Source: Kineosporiaceae bacterium SCSIO 59966
GTDB lineage: Bacteria; Actinomycetota; Actinomycetes; Actinomycetales; SCSIO-59966
NCBI GenBank assembly: GCA_020881835.1
Contig: CP052876.1
Span: 1,054,001 to 1,118,000 of the forward strand
DNA length: 64,000 nucleotides
Direction of reading: 5' to 3'
Numbering within the stretch: position 1 is the stretch's first letter; each line of letters starts with the position of its first letter. The notes below the pieces were generated by a model that saw only the letters and a list, made by a program, of their open reading frames with translations, had not been told where the DNA came from and did not search any database. The translations under genes and the position numbers were made by a program. Positions 32,854-47,058 of this stretch are shown here, in pieces.

Positions 32854-32933
32854 CGGTCACCGCTCGAGCGCCAGAGCTACCAAAAGCCCGACTGTGCTTC
32901 GGTGCTCGCTCGAGCAAGAAGGTTCATGCGGTA

Positions 32934-33222
32934 GCCCCGTCTGTTGCGGCCTGTGTGGTTGTGGTGGGTGGTGCGCGTCCGTTCCTTGAGAACTCAACAG
33001 CGTGCTTAAAAGTCGATGCCGAATGGCCTCGTCGTGCTGGTGGTGCTGCTGCGTTGTGTGGTGGTGCTGGTGGTGGATGGGGCGTGTTTGGTGATGCGGT
33101 GCCTGCCTGTCTCGTCGGGTGGGTGCTGTTTTGCCAGGTTTGATTCCTGACCTCCTTGCCGGGGGGTTGGGGTCTCTATTGAGCGGTGTCCTGTCCCTGT
33201 GTGGGGTGGGTGCCGGTTTGTC
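32934..33222 (+). promoter_or_regulatory. rrn leader, copy B
   Basis: Same sequence as the copy A leader, with the conserved TTGAGAACTCAACAGCGTG at 32986-33004. Confidence 0.6.
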
Positions 33223-38257
<5,035 letters not shown>

Positions 38258-38338
38258 CACACACTCACCGAGTGCTCTGCGTCCACTGTGCGGTTCCCGA
38301 GATACGGTCGGCCCACCACCGAACGACATCTCCATAGA

Positions 38339-38458
38339 GTTCCGGCGGCCATAGCGTCGGGGAAACGCCCGGTCCCATTCCGAACCCGGAAGCTAAGCCC
38401 GACAGCGCCGATGGTACTGCGCGGGAGACCGCGTGGGAGAGTAGGACACCGCCGGACA
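38339..38458 (+). rRNA. rrf: 5S ribosomal RNA, copy B
   Basis: Same as copy A, with the same terminal helix and internal loops, at an offset of 8,117 bases. Confidence 0.96.
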
Positions 38459-38468
38459 ACACCCACAC

Positions 38469-38506
38469 GATGACGGTCACCCCCACACCCGGGGGTGACC
38501 GTCATC
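38469..38506 (+). terminator. rrn terminator hairpin, copy B
   Basis: The same perfect 16-base-pair stem and acaccc loop as copy A. The following gene starts 31 bases downstream, so read-through would enter it. Confidence 0.85.
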
Positions 38507-38537
38507 CGCATCTTCAGCCACGTCCACAGGAGCCCAC

Positions 38538-39539
38538 ATGGCCGAGCACCCGACCTCTGGTGGACCGCGCGGCCGCCGCCGCCCCGGCGCTTCTGCGGCC
38601 GGGGGGTCGCAGGGCGGCGGTCCGCGACGGCAGGACGCAGGCGCAGGGCAGGGGGGACGTCCCGGGCGCCGCGAACGTCCCCGGCGTGGGGACGTGTCGG
38701 CCCGCCCGGACCGGCGTGAGGGCCCGGGCCTGGGCGACCGCAGGGTGCGAACCGATGGGGTCACGTCGGCCACTTCGGCCCGATCGCGTGGCGAGCGGCG
38801 GCCCGGGCGACCAGACCAGGACGTCACCCCGCGACCGCAGGACCCGCCTCTACCCGCGGACGTCACCGGCGAGGAGCTGGACGCCGGTGTCCGCAGAGAC
38901 CTGCGCTCCCTCAGCAAGGAGGGTGCCGAGAAGGTGGCCCGGCACCTCGTGATGGTGGCGCGGCTGCTCGACGTCGACCCGGTCTCCGCCTGGGAGCACG
39001 CCCAGGCCGCCAGACGGCGGGCCGGACGGCTCGGTGTCGTCCGGGAGGCCGCCGGTCTCGCCGCTTACCGGGCCGGCCACTACGACGAGGCGCTGCGCGA
39101 GCTGCGGACGGTGCGGCGCCTGACCGGCGACCAGTCGCTGCTGCCGGTGATGGCCGACTGCGAGCGTGGCCTCGGCCGGCCCGAGCGCGCACTGGAGCTC
39201 GCCGCATCGTCCGAGGTCGCCGCACTGGACGAGGAAGGCCAGGTGGAGATGCGCCTCGTCGCGGCCGGTGCCCGGATGGACATGGGTAACCCGGCGGCGG
39301 CCGTCGTGCTGCTGCAGCCCCTGGCCCAGCGGGCCCAGGCCAGGGCCGTCCCGTGGCGTGCCCGAGTGTGGTCCGTGCTGGCCGATGCCCTCGAGGCCGC
39401 GGGGCGCCCGGCAGAGGCTCGCGACTGGCTGGAGCGGGCGGCGGACGCGGACGACGCGGGCGAGACCGGGGCCGCGGAACGACTCGGTCGTGTGGTCCCG
39501 GAGCCGGGCGAGACCATCGTGGACCTGCTCGAGGACTGA
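38538..39539 (+). CDS. TPR-like protein with disordered N-terminus
   Basis: 333 residues. The first 110 or so are Gly/Arg/Pro-rich and probably disordered. The rest is helical, with tetratricopeptide-like pairs (AAYRAGHYDEALRELRTVRR, MADCERGLGRPERALELAA, ADALEAAGRPAEARDWLERA). aggag lies 5 bases before the ATG. It begins 26 bases after the rRNA repeat ends. A conserved actinobacterial protein as far as I can tell; likely a scaffold for protein contacts. A later start that removes the disordered part cannot be excluded. Confidence 0.75.
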   Translation: MAEHPTSGGPRGRRRPGASAAGGSQGGGPRRQDAGAGQGGRPGRRERPRRGDVSARPDRREGPGLGDRRVRTDGVTSATSARSRGERRPGRPDQDVTPRPQDPPLPADVTGEELDAGVRRDLRSLSKEGAEKVARHLVMVARLLDVDPVSAWEHAQAARRRAGRLGVVREAAGLAAYRAGHYDEALRELRTVRRLTGDQSLLPVMADCERGLGRPERALELAASSEVAALDEEGQVEMRLVAAGARMDMGNPAAAVVLLQPLAQRAQARAVPWRARVWSVLADALEAAGRPAEARDWLERAADADDAGETGAAERLGRVVPEPGETIVDLLED

Positions 39540-39629
39540 ACCGCCCGCTCAGCCGCCGGGAGGCTGTGCCCCTCGGGGATCCGGGTCCGGGTTCGCAGCC
39601 CGACGGGTGGCACCGTACGGTCTGGAGAC

Positions 39630-40049
39630 ATGCCGGAGACATCCCCAGGTCAGCCCGAGGGCGGCCCCTACGAGTGGCTGCGGCGAGGAACGCAGCTCCT
39701 CCAGGACGGGCACGCCGCGGCGGCAGCCACCGTCCTGCAGCACGCGGCCGAGTCCGAGCCGGGTTCCGCCATGGTGCTGGAGACCCTCGGCCGGGCACAG
39801 TTCGCGGCAGCCCGCTACGACGACGCCGCAGCCACCTTCGCCCGGCTCGTCGAGCGCAACCCCGACGCGGACTACGCCCGGTTCGGCCTCGGCTCCGCGC
39901 TGGCCCGGCTCAACCGGTTCGAGGAGGCGGCCGAGCACCTGGCGCTGGCGGTCGCGATGCGCCCCGACCGCCGCGAGTACGCCGACCGGCTCCGGCAGGT
40001 GCGGGCGACGCTGACCGCCCGGCGGGACGCAGGTCTCGCCGACCGGTGA
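39630..40049 (+). CDS. Small TPR protein
   Basis: 139 residues with about three tetratricopeptide repeats: YEWLRRGTQLLQDGHAAAAA, LETLGRAQFAAARYDDAAAT and FGLGSALARLNRFEEAAEHL. No signal or membrane span. It is coupled to the next gene by a GTGA overlap and follows another TPR gene by 90 bases. Role unknown; such proteins serve as adaptors. Confidence 0.8.
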   Translation: MPETSPGQPEGGPYEWLRRGTQLLQDGHAAAAATVLQHAAESEPGSAMVLETLGRAQFAAARYDDAAATFARLVERNPDADYARFGLGSALARLNRFEEAAEHLALAVAMRPDRREYADRLRQVRATLTARRDAGLADR

Positions 40050-41053
40050 GCGGCGTGCTGGTCGACGAGCACGACCTGCTCGTCCTCGACCTCGACGGGG
40101 TGGTCTACGTCGGCGCCGAGGCCGTGGCCGGAGCCGTCGAGACGCTCACCGCGGTGCACAGGGCCGGCACCGCGCTGCGCTACGCCACGAACAACGCCTC
40201 CCGCACGCCGGCTCAGGTGGCCGGGCACCTGCGTTCACTCGGCGTGCCCGCCGAGACGGACCAGGTCGTCACGTCCTCGCAGGCTGCTGCCCGGCTCGTC
40301 ACCGACACGCTCGGCGACGCAGGGCCCGTCCTGGCCGTAGGTGGACCCGGCGTCGCCGACGCGCTGACCGCAGCGGGTCTGGACGTCGTCTCCTCGGCCG
40401 ACGACCGGCCCGTGGCCGTGGTCCAGGGGTACGGCCCGGACGTCGGGTGGCGGCAGCTGACGGAGGCGGCCCTGGCGGTGCGCGCCGGGGCCAGATGGGT
40501 GGCCACCAACGTGGACCCCACCCTGCCCACCGAGCGGGGTCCCGCGCCCGGCAACGGTGCTCTCGTCGCCGCCGTCCGGACCGCCACGGGAGCCGAGCCG
40601 CTCGTCGCCGGCAAGCCGCAGCCCACGTTGTTCCAGGTCGCGGCCCGGGGAGCCCACTCGCCGCTGGTCGTCGGGGACCGACTCGACACCGACGTGGCCG
40701 GAGCGCGGGCCGCCGGGATGCGCTCGCTGCTCGTGCTCACCGGGGTGACCCGGCCGGAGGACCTGCTCGCCGCCGGCCCGCTCGAGCGGCCGGACCTCGT
40801 CGGCGCCGACCTGCGCTGCCTGCTCGAGCCGCCACGGGTGGTTCCCCGGGCGCCCGAGGGCGGCTGGTGGGTGAGCGGGACGGCGCAGGTCCGTCTCCAC
40901 GACGGCCGCCTCCAGGTCCGGGCCGGCGACGACGACGTGCAGATGCTGTGCGCCGCGGCCGCCGCGGTCTGGGACGCCCGTGACCACGGCCGGGGCCCGG
41001 ACCTCACCGAGGTCGCCGATCAGCTGCGGGACGTCGTCACCACCCGGCGGTAG
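40046..41053 (+). CDS. HAD superfamily IIA phosphatase (NagD-like)
   Basis: 335 residues from the coupled GTG. HAD motif I is LLVLDLDGVVYVG (nucleophile Asp), motif II is RYATNNASRTPAQ, motif III Lys is in LVAGKPQPTLF and motif IV is VVGDRLDTDVAGARAAGM. The cap arrangement is that of subclass IIA (NagD, p-nitrophenyl phosphatase). Substrate unknown; sugar or glycerol phosphates are the usual ones. The C-terminal 80 residues beyond the core (WWVSGTAQVRLHDGRLQVRA) are an extra domain common in actinobacterial members. Confidence 0.9.
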   Translation: MSGVLVDEHDLLVLDLDGVVYVGAEAVAGAVETLTAVHRAGTALRYATNNASRTPAQVAGHLRSLGVPAETDQVVTSSQAAARLVTDTLGDAGPVLAVGGPGVADALTAAGLDVVSSADDRPVAVVQGYGPDVGWRQLTEAALAVRAGARWVATNVDPTLPTERGPAPGNGALVAAVRTATGAEPLVAGKPQPTLFQVAARGAHSPLVVGDRLDTDVAGARAAGMRSLLVLTGVTRPEDLLAAGPLERPDLVGADLRCLLEPPRVVPRAPEGGWWVSGTAQVRLHDGRLQVRAGDDDVQMLCAAAAAVWDARDHGRGPDLTEVADQLRDVVTTRR

Positions 41054-41054
41054 C

Positions 41055-41291
41055 GTGACCGCCGTGCACGACGACAACCAGCCGGACGCCGCAGCAGACC
41101 GCACGAGACCGTCTCCCGCAGCGGAGCCAGCCACTGACCCGTCGGTCCTCCGGACCGGTGACCCCGACGTGGACGCCGCCGTGCGCCGGCTGGCCGCGCT
41201 GGACCCGCGCGCCCCCGCCGCCGAGCAGCTGCCCGAGCTCGTCGCGGTGCACGAGGCGCTGCAGCAGCGACTGTCCGCGGCGGTGGAGTGA
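41055..41291 (+). CDS. Small conserved protein upstream of tlyA
   Basis: 78 residues from GTG 41055 (GTG 41064 also possible). The first half is Asp/Ala/Pro-rich and likely disordered. The second half, DVDAAVRRLAALDPRAPAAE followed by a helix to LQQRLSAAVE, resembles the short helical proteins often placed between the HAD phosphatase and tlyA in actinobacteria. Function unknown. It ends 3 bases before tlyA. Confidence 0.65.
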   Translation: MTAVHDDNQPDAAADRTRPSPAAEPATDPSVLRTGDPDVDAAVRRLAALDPRAPAAEQLPELVAVHEALQQRLSAAVE

Positions 41292-41294
41292 GCA

Positions 41295-42149
41295 GTGGCG
41301 CGACGGCAGCGGCTGGACGCGGAGCTCGTGCGGCGGGGGCTCGCGCGCTCCCGCCAGCACGCCGGTGAGCTGGTCGCTGCGGGACGGGTCGCCGTGGCCG
41401 GGCGGACGGCGGCCAAGCCCGCCACTCAGGTCGAGCTCGGCGCCGCCATCGAGGTCGCCGACGCCGCCGCCGGCCCTGCGTACGTCAGCAGGGGTGCGCA
41501 CAAGCTCGCCGGCGCGCTCGACGCGTTCGACGGCGTCGTCGTGAAGGGCCGACGGTGCCTCGACGCCGGCGCGTCGACCGGTGGCTTCACCGACGTCCTC
41601 CTGCGTCGCGGCGCCGAGCACGTGGTGTGCGTGGACGTCGGGTACGGCCAGCTGGCATGGTCGCTGCGGCAGGACCCCAGGGTCACCGTCCTGGACAGGA
41701 CCAACGTGCGGGAGCTGACCCCCGACCAGGTGGCTCCCGCCCCCGGGCTCGTGGTCGCGGACCTGTCGTTCATCTCCCTGCGGCTGGTGCTGCCCGCCCT
41801 GGCCCGCTGTGCCACGGCGGACGCCGACTGGGTGCTCATGGTCAAGCCCCAGTTCGAGGTAGGCCGCGAAAGGCTGGGAGCCGGCGGGGTCGTCCGGCAG
41901 CCTGAGCTTCGTGCCGAGGCGGTGCGCGACGTGGCCGCGGCCGCCGCCGCCGAGGGTCTGCGGGTGCACGGCGTCGTGGCCAGTCCGCTGCCCGGTCCCA
42001 GCGGCAACGTCGAGTACTTCCTGCACCTCACCCGGGCCGCGGACGACCCTGGGGCAGTACTGCGCTGGGACCAGCCGGAGCGGTCCCGGGTCGCCGCGCT
42101 CGTCGACCGGGCGGTGGCCGAGGGGCCCAGCGGGGCGGGTGCCCGGTGA
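41295..42149 (+). CDS. tlyA: rRNA 2'-O-methyltransferase TlyA
   Basis: Methylates ribose of cytidines in 16S and/or 23S rRNA; in mycobacteria its loss gives capreomycin resistance. 284 residues. N-terminal S4 RNA-binding domain (residues 5-65: LDAELVRRGLARSRQHAGEL), then a Rossmann methyltransferase with SAM site CLDAGASTGGFTDVLLRRGA, VADLSFISLRLVLP and VLMVKPQFEVGRE. The S4 domain and the linker suggest the actinobacterial type that acts on both subunits. Coupled to nadK by GTGA. Confidence 0.94.
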   Translation: MARRQRLDAELVRRGLARSRQHAGELVAAGRVAVAGRTAAKPATQVELGAAIEVADAAAGPAYVSRGAHKLAGALDAFDGVVVKGRRCLDAGASTGGFTDVLLRRGAEHVVCVDVGYGQLAWSLRQDPRVTVLDRTNVRELTPDQVAPAPGLVVADLSFISLRLVLPALARCATADADWVLMVKPQFEVGRERLGAGGVVRQPELRAEAVRDVAAAAAAEGLRVHGVVASPLPGPSGNVEYFLHLTRAADDPGAVLRWDQPERSRVAALVDRAVAEGPSGAGAR

Positions 42150-43057
42150 GCGGGACCACCCGGCGCGTGCTGCTGCTCACCCACACCGGCCGTCCCGCCG
42201 CCCGCACCGCCACCGCGGACCTGGTCCGGCGTCTCGCCGACGCCGGACTGGAGCCGGTCATGCTCGCGCAGGAGGCGGACGAGGTCCCCGGCACCGAGCA
42301 GGCGACCCGGGTCGAGGGCCTCGGACCGGACGTCGACCTCGGGCTCGAGCTCGTCGTCGTGCTCGGCGGGGACGGCACCGTGCTGCGGGCTGCCGAGGTC
42401 GTTCGCGAGCACCCCGTCCCGCTGCTGGGGGTCAACCTCGGGCACGTCGGCTTCCTGGCCGAGATCGAGCCGGACGACCTCTACGACACCGTTCGCCGGG
42501 TCGCGGCCGGTGACTACATGGTCGAGGAGCGGATGACCCTGGACGTCACGGTGCGCCTGGGGGAGCGGCTGCTGGCCGAGACGTGGGCGGTCAACGAGGC
42601 GTCGGTGGAGAAGGCCAACCGGGAGCGCATGATCGAGGTGGCCACCGAGGTCGACGGGCGTCCGGTGTCGACCTTCGGCGCCGACGGGGTCGTCATGGCC
42701 AGCCCGACCGGCTCCACCGCCTACGCCTTCTCCGCCGGAGGGCCCGTGGTCTGGCCGGAGGTCGAGGCGCTGCTGATGGTGCCGATCTCGGCGCACGCCC
42801 TCTTCGCCCGCCCCCTGGTGGTCGCCCCGAGCTCCGTGCTGGCGGTCGAGGTCGTCAACCGCAGCCCGGTGGGCGGCGTCCTGTGGTGCGACGGACGGCG
42901 CACCGTGGAGCTGCCGCCCGGCGCCCGGATCGAGGTGCGTCGCGGTAGCCGCCCGATCCGGCTGGCCCGGCTCGTCACCGGTCCGTTCACCGACCGGCTG
43001 GTGGCGAAGTTCCAGCTGCCGGTGACCGGCTGGCGCGGCCCGGTGCAGGAGGGCTGA
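42146..43057 (+). CDS. nadK: NAD kinase
   Basis: Phosphorylates NAD to NADP. 303 residues. VVVLGGDGTVLRAAE is the GGDGT motif, followed by LLGVNLGHVGFLAEIE, ERANRERM-like KANRERMIEVA and the glycine-rich SPTGSTAYAFSAGGPVVWP. Order tlyA-nadK-recN is the well-known actinobacterial arrangement. Complete and of normal length. GTG start overlaps tlyA. Confidence 0.96.
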   Translation: MSGTTRRVLLLTHTGRPAARTATADLVRRLADAGLEPVMLAQEADEVPGTEQATRVEGLGPDVDLGLELVVVLGGDGTVLRAAEVVREHPVPLLGVNLGHVGFLAEIEPDDLYDTVRRVAAGDYMVEERMTLDVTVRLGERLLAETWAVNEASVEKANRERMIEVATEVDGRPVSTFGADGVVMASPTGSTAYAFSAGGPVVWPEVEALLMVPISAHALFARPLVVAPSSVLAVEVVNRSPVGGVLWCDGRRTVELPPGARIEVRRGSRPIRLARLVTGPFTDRLVAKFQLPVTGWRGPVQEG

Positions 43058-43060
43058 GAC

Positions 43061-44761
43061 GTGCTCGAGGAGATGCGGATCCGCTCCCTGGGAGTCATCG
43101 ACGAGGCCGTCCTGGAGCTCGGTCCCGGCCTCACCGTGCTGACCGGCGAGACCGGCGCCGGCAAGACGATGGTGGTCACCGCGCTCGGCCTGCTCCTCGG
43201 GGCCCGGGCGGACGCCGGGACGGTGCGCAGCGGCACGTCCAGCGCGGCCGTGGAGGGCCGGTTCGTCGTCGACCCGCAGGGTCCGGTCGCCGCTCGCGCC
43301 CGGGAGGCCGGGGCCGACCTCGACGACGACGCGCTGATCGTCGTCCGGACCGTCGCCGGGTCCGGGCGTAGCCGGGCGCACCTCGGCGGCCGGTCGGTGC
43401 CGGTGGGCGTGCTCGCCGAGCTGGCCGATGACCTCGTCGCCGTCCACGGACAGTCCGAGCAGGTGCTGCTGCGCAGCCCCGCCCGGCAGCGAGAGGCCGT
43501 CGACCGGTACGCCGGCGAGGAGGTGGCCGGCCTGCTCGCCGACTACCGGGACGCCTACGCCCGTGCCGCCGCGGTGCGCGCCGAGCTTGACGAGCTCACG
43601 ACGCGAGCTCGCGAGCGCCGCCAGGAGGCAGACCTGCTGCGGCTCGGGCTCGAGGAGATCGAGGCCGTCGACCCGCAGCCCGGTGAGGACGCCGACCTGC
43701 TCGCCGAGTGGCACCGGCTCACCCACGCCGAGGATCTGCGCGCCGCCGCGGCCGGCGCTCACGCCGCACTGCTGGGCGACCCGACCCTGCCCGAGCCCGG
43801 CCCGGACGCCGCTGGCCTGCTCGACGCGGCCCGCCGCCTGCTCGACGGCGTCCGGGAGCACGACCCGGCCCTGGCCCGGCTCGCCGACCGGCTCGCCGAG
43901 ATCGGGTACCTCGCCGCGGACGTCGCCACCGAGCTCAGCTCGTACGCCGAGTCGGTCGAGGCCGACCCGATGCGCCTGGCCGGCGTGGAGGAGCGTCGCG
44001 CCGCCCTCGGCGCCCTGACCCGCAAGTACGGCCAGGACGCCGACGCCGTGCTGGCCTGGGCCCACGACGCCGCCCGCCGGCACGCCGAGCTCGAGGGGGA
44101 CGACGAGCGGGTCGAGACGCTTCGGGAGGAGCTGGCCGGGCTCGACCGGCGCCTCGGTGACCTCGCCGCCGCCCTGCACGCGGCCAGGGCCCGGGCCGGG
44201 CACCGCCTGGCGGCGGCCGTCACCGCCGAGCTGGTCGAGCTAGCCATGCCGCACGCCCGGCTCACCGTCGACGTCCGCCGCCGGGAGGAGCTGGGGCCGC
44301 ACGGCGGGGACGACGTCACCTTGCTGCTCGCCCCGCACACCGGCGCCGAACCCCGACCGGTGTCCCGCGGCGCGTCCGGCGGCGAGCTGTCCCGGGTCAT
44401 GCTCGCCCTCGAGGTGGTGCTCGCCGGCGCCGACCCGGTGCCCACCTTCGTGTTCGACGAGGTGGACGTCGGCGTCGGGGGGAGGGCCGCGGTCGAGGTC
44501 GGACGTCGCCTGGCCCGCCTCGCCCGCACCTCCCAGGTGATCGTCGTCACCCACCTGCCCCAGGTGGCCGCGTTCGCCGACCGCCACCTGCTCGTCGCCA
44601 AGGACGACGACGGCCAGGTCACCTCGAGCCTCGTCGCCGACCTCGACGACACCGCCCGGGTCCGCGAGCTGGCCCGGATGCTCGCCGGGCAGGAGGGTTC
44701 CGACACCGCACGGGCGCACGCCGAGGAGCTGCTCGCCGCCGCCCGGGACGGCGCCGCCTGA
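43061..44761 (+). CDS. recN: DNA repair protein RecN
   Basis: SMC-like ATPase used in double-strand break repair. 566 residues. LEEMRIRSLGVIDEAVLELG opens the head domain; Walker A is GETGAGKTMVVTALGLLLGA; a long coiled-coil runs from about 150 to 380; the ABC signature is SRGASGGELSRVMLALEVVL; Walker B is FVFDEVDVGVGGRAA, and the switch His is in VVTHLPQVAAFAD. GTG lies 3 bases after the nadK stop. SOS control is usual; I see no clear LexA box in the short gap. Confidence 0.96.
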   Translation: MLEEMRIRSLGVIDEAVLELGPGLTVLTGETGAGKTMVVTALGLLLGARADAGTVRSGTSSAAVEGRFVVDPQGPVAARAREAGADLDDDALIVVRTVAGSGRSRAHLGGRSVPVGVLAELADDLVAVHGQSEQVLLRSPARQREAVDRYAGEEVAGLLADYRDAYARAAAVRAELDELTTRARERRQEADLLRLGLEEIEAVDPQPGEDADLLAEWHRLTHAEDLRAAAAGAHAALLGDPTLPEPGPDAAGLLDAARRLLDGVREHDPALARLADRLAEIGYLAADVATELSSYAESVEADPMRLAGVEERRAALGALTRKYGQDADAVLAWAHDAARRHAELEGDDERVETLREELAGLDRRLGDLAAALHAARARAGHRLAAAVTAELVELAMPHARLTVDVRRREELGPHGGDDVTLLLAPHTGAEPRPVSRGASGGELSRVMLALEVVLAGADPVPTFVFDEVDVGVGGRAAVEVGRRLARLARTSQVIVVTHLPQVAAFADRHLLVAKDDDGQVTSSLVADLDDTARVRELARMLAGQEGSDTARAHAEELLAAARDGAA

Positions 44762-44800
44762 CCCGCTCCCGCCCCAGGTCGTGGGAGCATCGGGCCCGAT

Positions 44801-46033
44801 ATGCGCAACCTTCTCAGCCGCCGACGCAAGCCCGAGGCCCTGCCCGGGGTGAGCGGGATCGCACGCGTGGACCCGCGGACCAAGGACCTCACCAAGAGGT
44901 TGCGGCCCGGTGAGATCGCCGTCATCGACCACATGGACATCGACAAGGTGTCCGCGGAGGCGCTCCTCGCCTGCCGTCCGGCCGCCGTCGTCAACGCGGC
45001 GCCGAGCACCTCCGGGCGCTACCCGAACATGGGCCCCGGCATCCTCGTCGGTGCCGGCGTCACGCTCGTCGACGCCGCCGGGCCGGCCGTGATGTCGCAG
45101 ATCGAGGAGGGGCGGCGGGTACGCGTCCACGAGGGACGTGTCCTGCTGGTTCGCGGAGCCGAGGAGATCGAGGTCGCCCGGGGGCAGGAGCTCACCGAGG
45201 AGTCGGTCGCCGCTGCGATGGAGGACGCCCGCGCCGGGCTCTCCGTCCAGCTGGAGTCGTTCGCCACCAACACGATGGAGTACCTCCGCAAGGAGCGGGA
45301 CCTGCTCCTGGACGGGATCGGCGTCCCGGACGTACGTACCCGCTTCGAGGGCCGTCACGCGCTGGTCGTCGTCCGCGGCTACCACTACCAGGAGGACCTG
45401 CTGACCTTGCGGCCCTACATCCGCGAGTACCGACCCGTGATCATCGGAGTGGACGGCGGGGCGGACGCCGTGCTCGCGGCCGGCCACCGCCCGGACATGA
45501 TCGTGGGGGACATGGACTCGGTCTCCGACCGGGCGCTGACCTGCGGGGCCGAGGTGGTCGTGCACGCCTACCGGGACGGTCGTGCTCCTGGCCTCGACCG
45601 GGTCCGCAGCCTGGGCGTGGACCCGGTCGTCTTCCCCGCGACGGGTACGAGCGAGGACGTCGCCATGCTGCTCGCCGACGACAAGGGCGCCGAGCTCATC
45701 GTCGCCGTCGGCACCCACGCCACGCTGGTGGAGTTCCTCGACAAGGGCCGCGCCGGGATGGCGAGCACGTTCCTGACCCGGCTGCGGGTCGGCGGCAAGC
45801 TCGTCGACGCCAAGGGCGTCTCCCGGCTCTACCGGCAGCGCATCTCCAACCTCCAGCTGGGGCTGCTCGTCCTGTCCGGCCTGCTGGCCCTCGGTGTCGC
45901 CCTGGCGGCCACCACCGCGGGCCAGGCGTTCTACGCGATCGCGTGGGGTTGGGTCAACGACGCCGTGATCGTGGTGCGGGACTGGTTCACGGGGCTGTTC
46001 GGTCCCGGGCAGGAGGTGGTGGGGCAGCCGTGA
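44801..46033 (+). CDS. steA: SteA-like septation protein (thiamine pyrophosphokinase-like fold)
   Basis: 410 residues. Contains NAAPSTSGRYPNMGPGILV, a central pyrophosphokinase-like core IGVDGGADAVLAAGHRPDMI with GDMDSVSD, and a C-terminal membrane anchor (LQLGLLVLSGLLALGVALAA). In Corynebacterium, SteA with SteB affects cell separation and the cytokinetic ring. Enzyme activity has not been shown to my knowledge. It is coupled to mctB (GTGA) and lies in the conserved recN-steA-mctB-murJ-pyrG order. Confidence 0.9.
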   Translation: MRNLLSRRRKPEALPGVSGIARVDPRTKDLTKRLRPGEIAVIDHMDIDKVSAEALLACRPAAVVNAAPSTSGRYPNMGPGILVGAGVTLVDAAGPAVMSQIEEGRRVRVHEGRVLLVRGAEEIEVARGQELTEESVAAAMEDARAGLSVQLESFATNTMEYLRKERDLLLDGIGVPDVRTRFEGRHALVVVRGYHYQEDLLTLRPYIREYRPVIIGVDGGADAVLAAGHRPDMIVGDMDSVSDRALTCGAEVVVHAYRDGRAPGLDRVRSLGVDPVVFPATGTSEDVAMLLADDKGAELIVAVGTHATLVEFLDKGRAGMASTFLTRLRVGGKLVDAKGVSRLYRQRISNLQLGLLVLSGLLALGVALAATTAGQAFYAIAWGWVNDAVIVVRDWFTGLFGPGQEVVGQP

Positions 46034-47058
46034 TCGACTTCAGGTACCACCTCGTCTCCCTCGTGTCGGTGTTCCTGGCGCTGGCCATCGGCGTGGTGCT
46101 CGGTGCGGGTCCGCTGCGCGAGTCCATCGGCGACCAGCTGACCAACCAGGTGGAGGCGCTGCGGCAGGACAAGGAGAACCTCCAGCTGGCCGTAGGCAAC
46201 CGGGACGAGCAGATCCGGCAGCGGGACCAGTACGTCGCCGCCACCGCGCCGCGGCTGCTGGCCGGGCAGCTGACCGGGCGGAGCGTCGTCGTCGTCGCAC
46301 TGCCCAGCGCCGGCCGGGAGGCGGTGGACCTGCTCGCCGACGAGCTGGAGGTCGCCGGCGCCGACGTCCCCGGCCTCGTCAGCGTGCTGTCGGCGTGGAC
46401 CGACCCGGGCGAGCAGGCGTTCCGCCGCAGCCTCGTCGGTCAGCTGCTGCCCTTCGTGGACCCGGCGCCTGAGGCGGCCGGCGGCACCCAGGGTGACCTC
46501 GCCGCCGTCCTGGCCTGGGCCGTGTCGGCTCCCGCCGACGGGGCCCCGGACGCCACGGCCGAGGCCGAGACGGCGGTCGAGGGTCTGCGCAGCGGAGGGC
46601 TCGTCGCCGTCGACGGGGACGTCGTCCAGCAGGCCGACGTCGTCCTCGTCGTGACCGGCGCACCACCGGCGGGCGAGGACGACGAGGCCTCCGCCGCGGC
46701 GGTCGAGGACTCCGAGCCGTGGTTGGCACTGCTCGCCGAGGCGGACGCCCGCTCGGCCGGCGCCGTGCTCGCCGGGCCGGTGGAGGCCGCCGGTGACACC
46801 GGGCTGGTGGGTGTCGTCCGGCAGGAGGGGGTCCCCGACGGGGTCTCCACGTCCGACGCCGTCGACACCCCGATGGGCCGGGTCGTCGCGGCCCTGGCCT
46901 TGCGCGAGCAGCTGGCCGGCGGGCAGGGCCACTACGGGGTGGCGTCCGGCGCCGATGCGGTCGTCCCGGAACCGGTGGACCTGCCTGCCCCCGCGGACGC
47001 CGGCACTGAGGTGCCCACCGACGTCCCCACCGACGACCCGGACGACGGCACCCCGTGA
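46030..47058 (+). CDS. MctB/SteB-family envelope protein (annotated as copper transporter)
   Basis: 342 residues. One N-terminal membrane span (YHLVSLVSVFLALAIGVVLG), then a short coiled coil (LTNQVEALRQDKENLQLAVG) and a large periplasmic domain. Mycobacterial MctB (Rv1698) lowers periplasmic copper, and corynebacterial SteB acts with SteA in division, so two roles are proposed for this family. The acidic Pro-rich end (VPTDVPTDDPDDGTP) is species-specific. Start GTG overlaps steA and the stop overlaps the next gene. Confidence 0.88.
   Translation: MIDFRYHLVSLVSVFLALAIGVVLGAGPLRESIGDQLTNQVEALRQDKENLQLAVGNRDEQIRQRDQYVAATAPRLLAGQLTGRSVVVVALPSAGREAVDLLADELEVAGADVPGLVSVLSAWTDPGEQAFRRSLVGQLLPFVDPAPEAAGGTQGDLAAVLAWAVSAPADGAPDATAEAETAVEGLRSGGLVAVDGDVVQQADVVLVVTGAPPAGEDDEASAAAVEDSEPWLALLAEADARSAGAVLAGPVEAAGDTGLVGVVRQEGVPDGVSTSDAVDTPMGRVVAALALREQLAGGQGHYGVASGADAVVPEPVDLPAPADAGTEVPTDVPTDDPDDGTP

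Larger units (their letters stand above)
32228..32933. other. Spacer between IS element and rrn copy B; no recognised gene
   Basis: About 700 bases. Open frames exist on both strands, but none has a start, ribosome site or family resemblance that I trust. It holds an inverted REP-like copy (32557-32577), a short doubled word tgctcctggcgctg near 32633-32665, a possible promoter with TGCTACTCT at 32745-32753, and the clearer rrn promoter at 32825-32853. One minus-strand frame (about 32217-32735) has a protein-like end and might be a gene remnant. Confidence 0.5.

Noticed and set aside
32427-33143. 238-codon plus frame across the rrn copy B promoter
   Set aside because: Its second half is the rrn leader, which copy A also carries; no family resemblance.
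41426-44203. 925-codon open frame on the minus strand opposite tlyA-nadK-recN
   Set aside because: Mirror of GC-rich third positions of three well-identified genes; Gly/Pro/Arg-rich with no domain.
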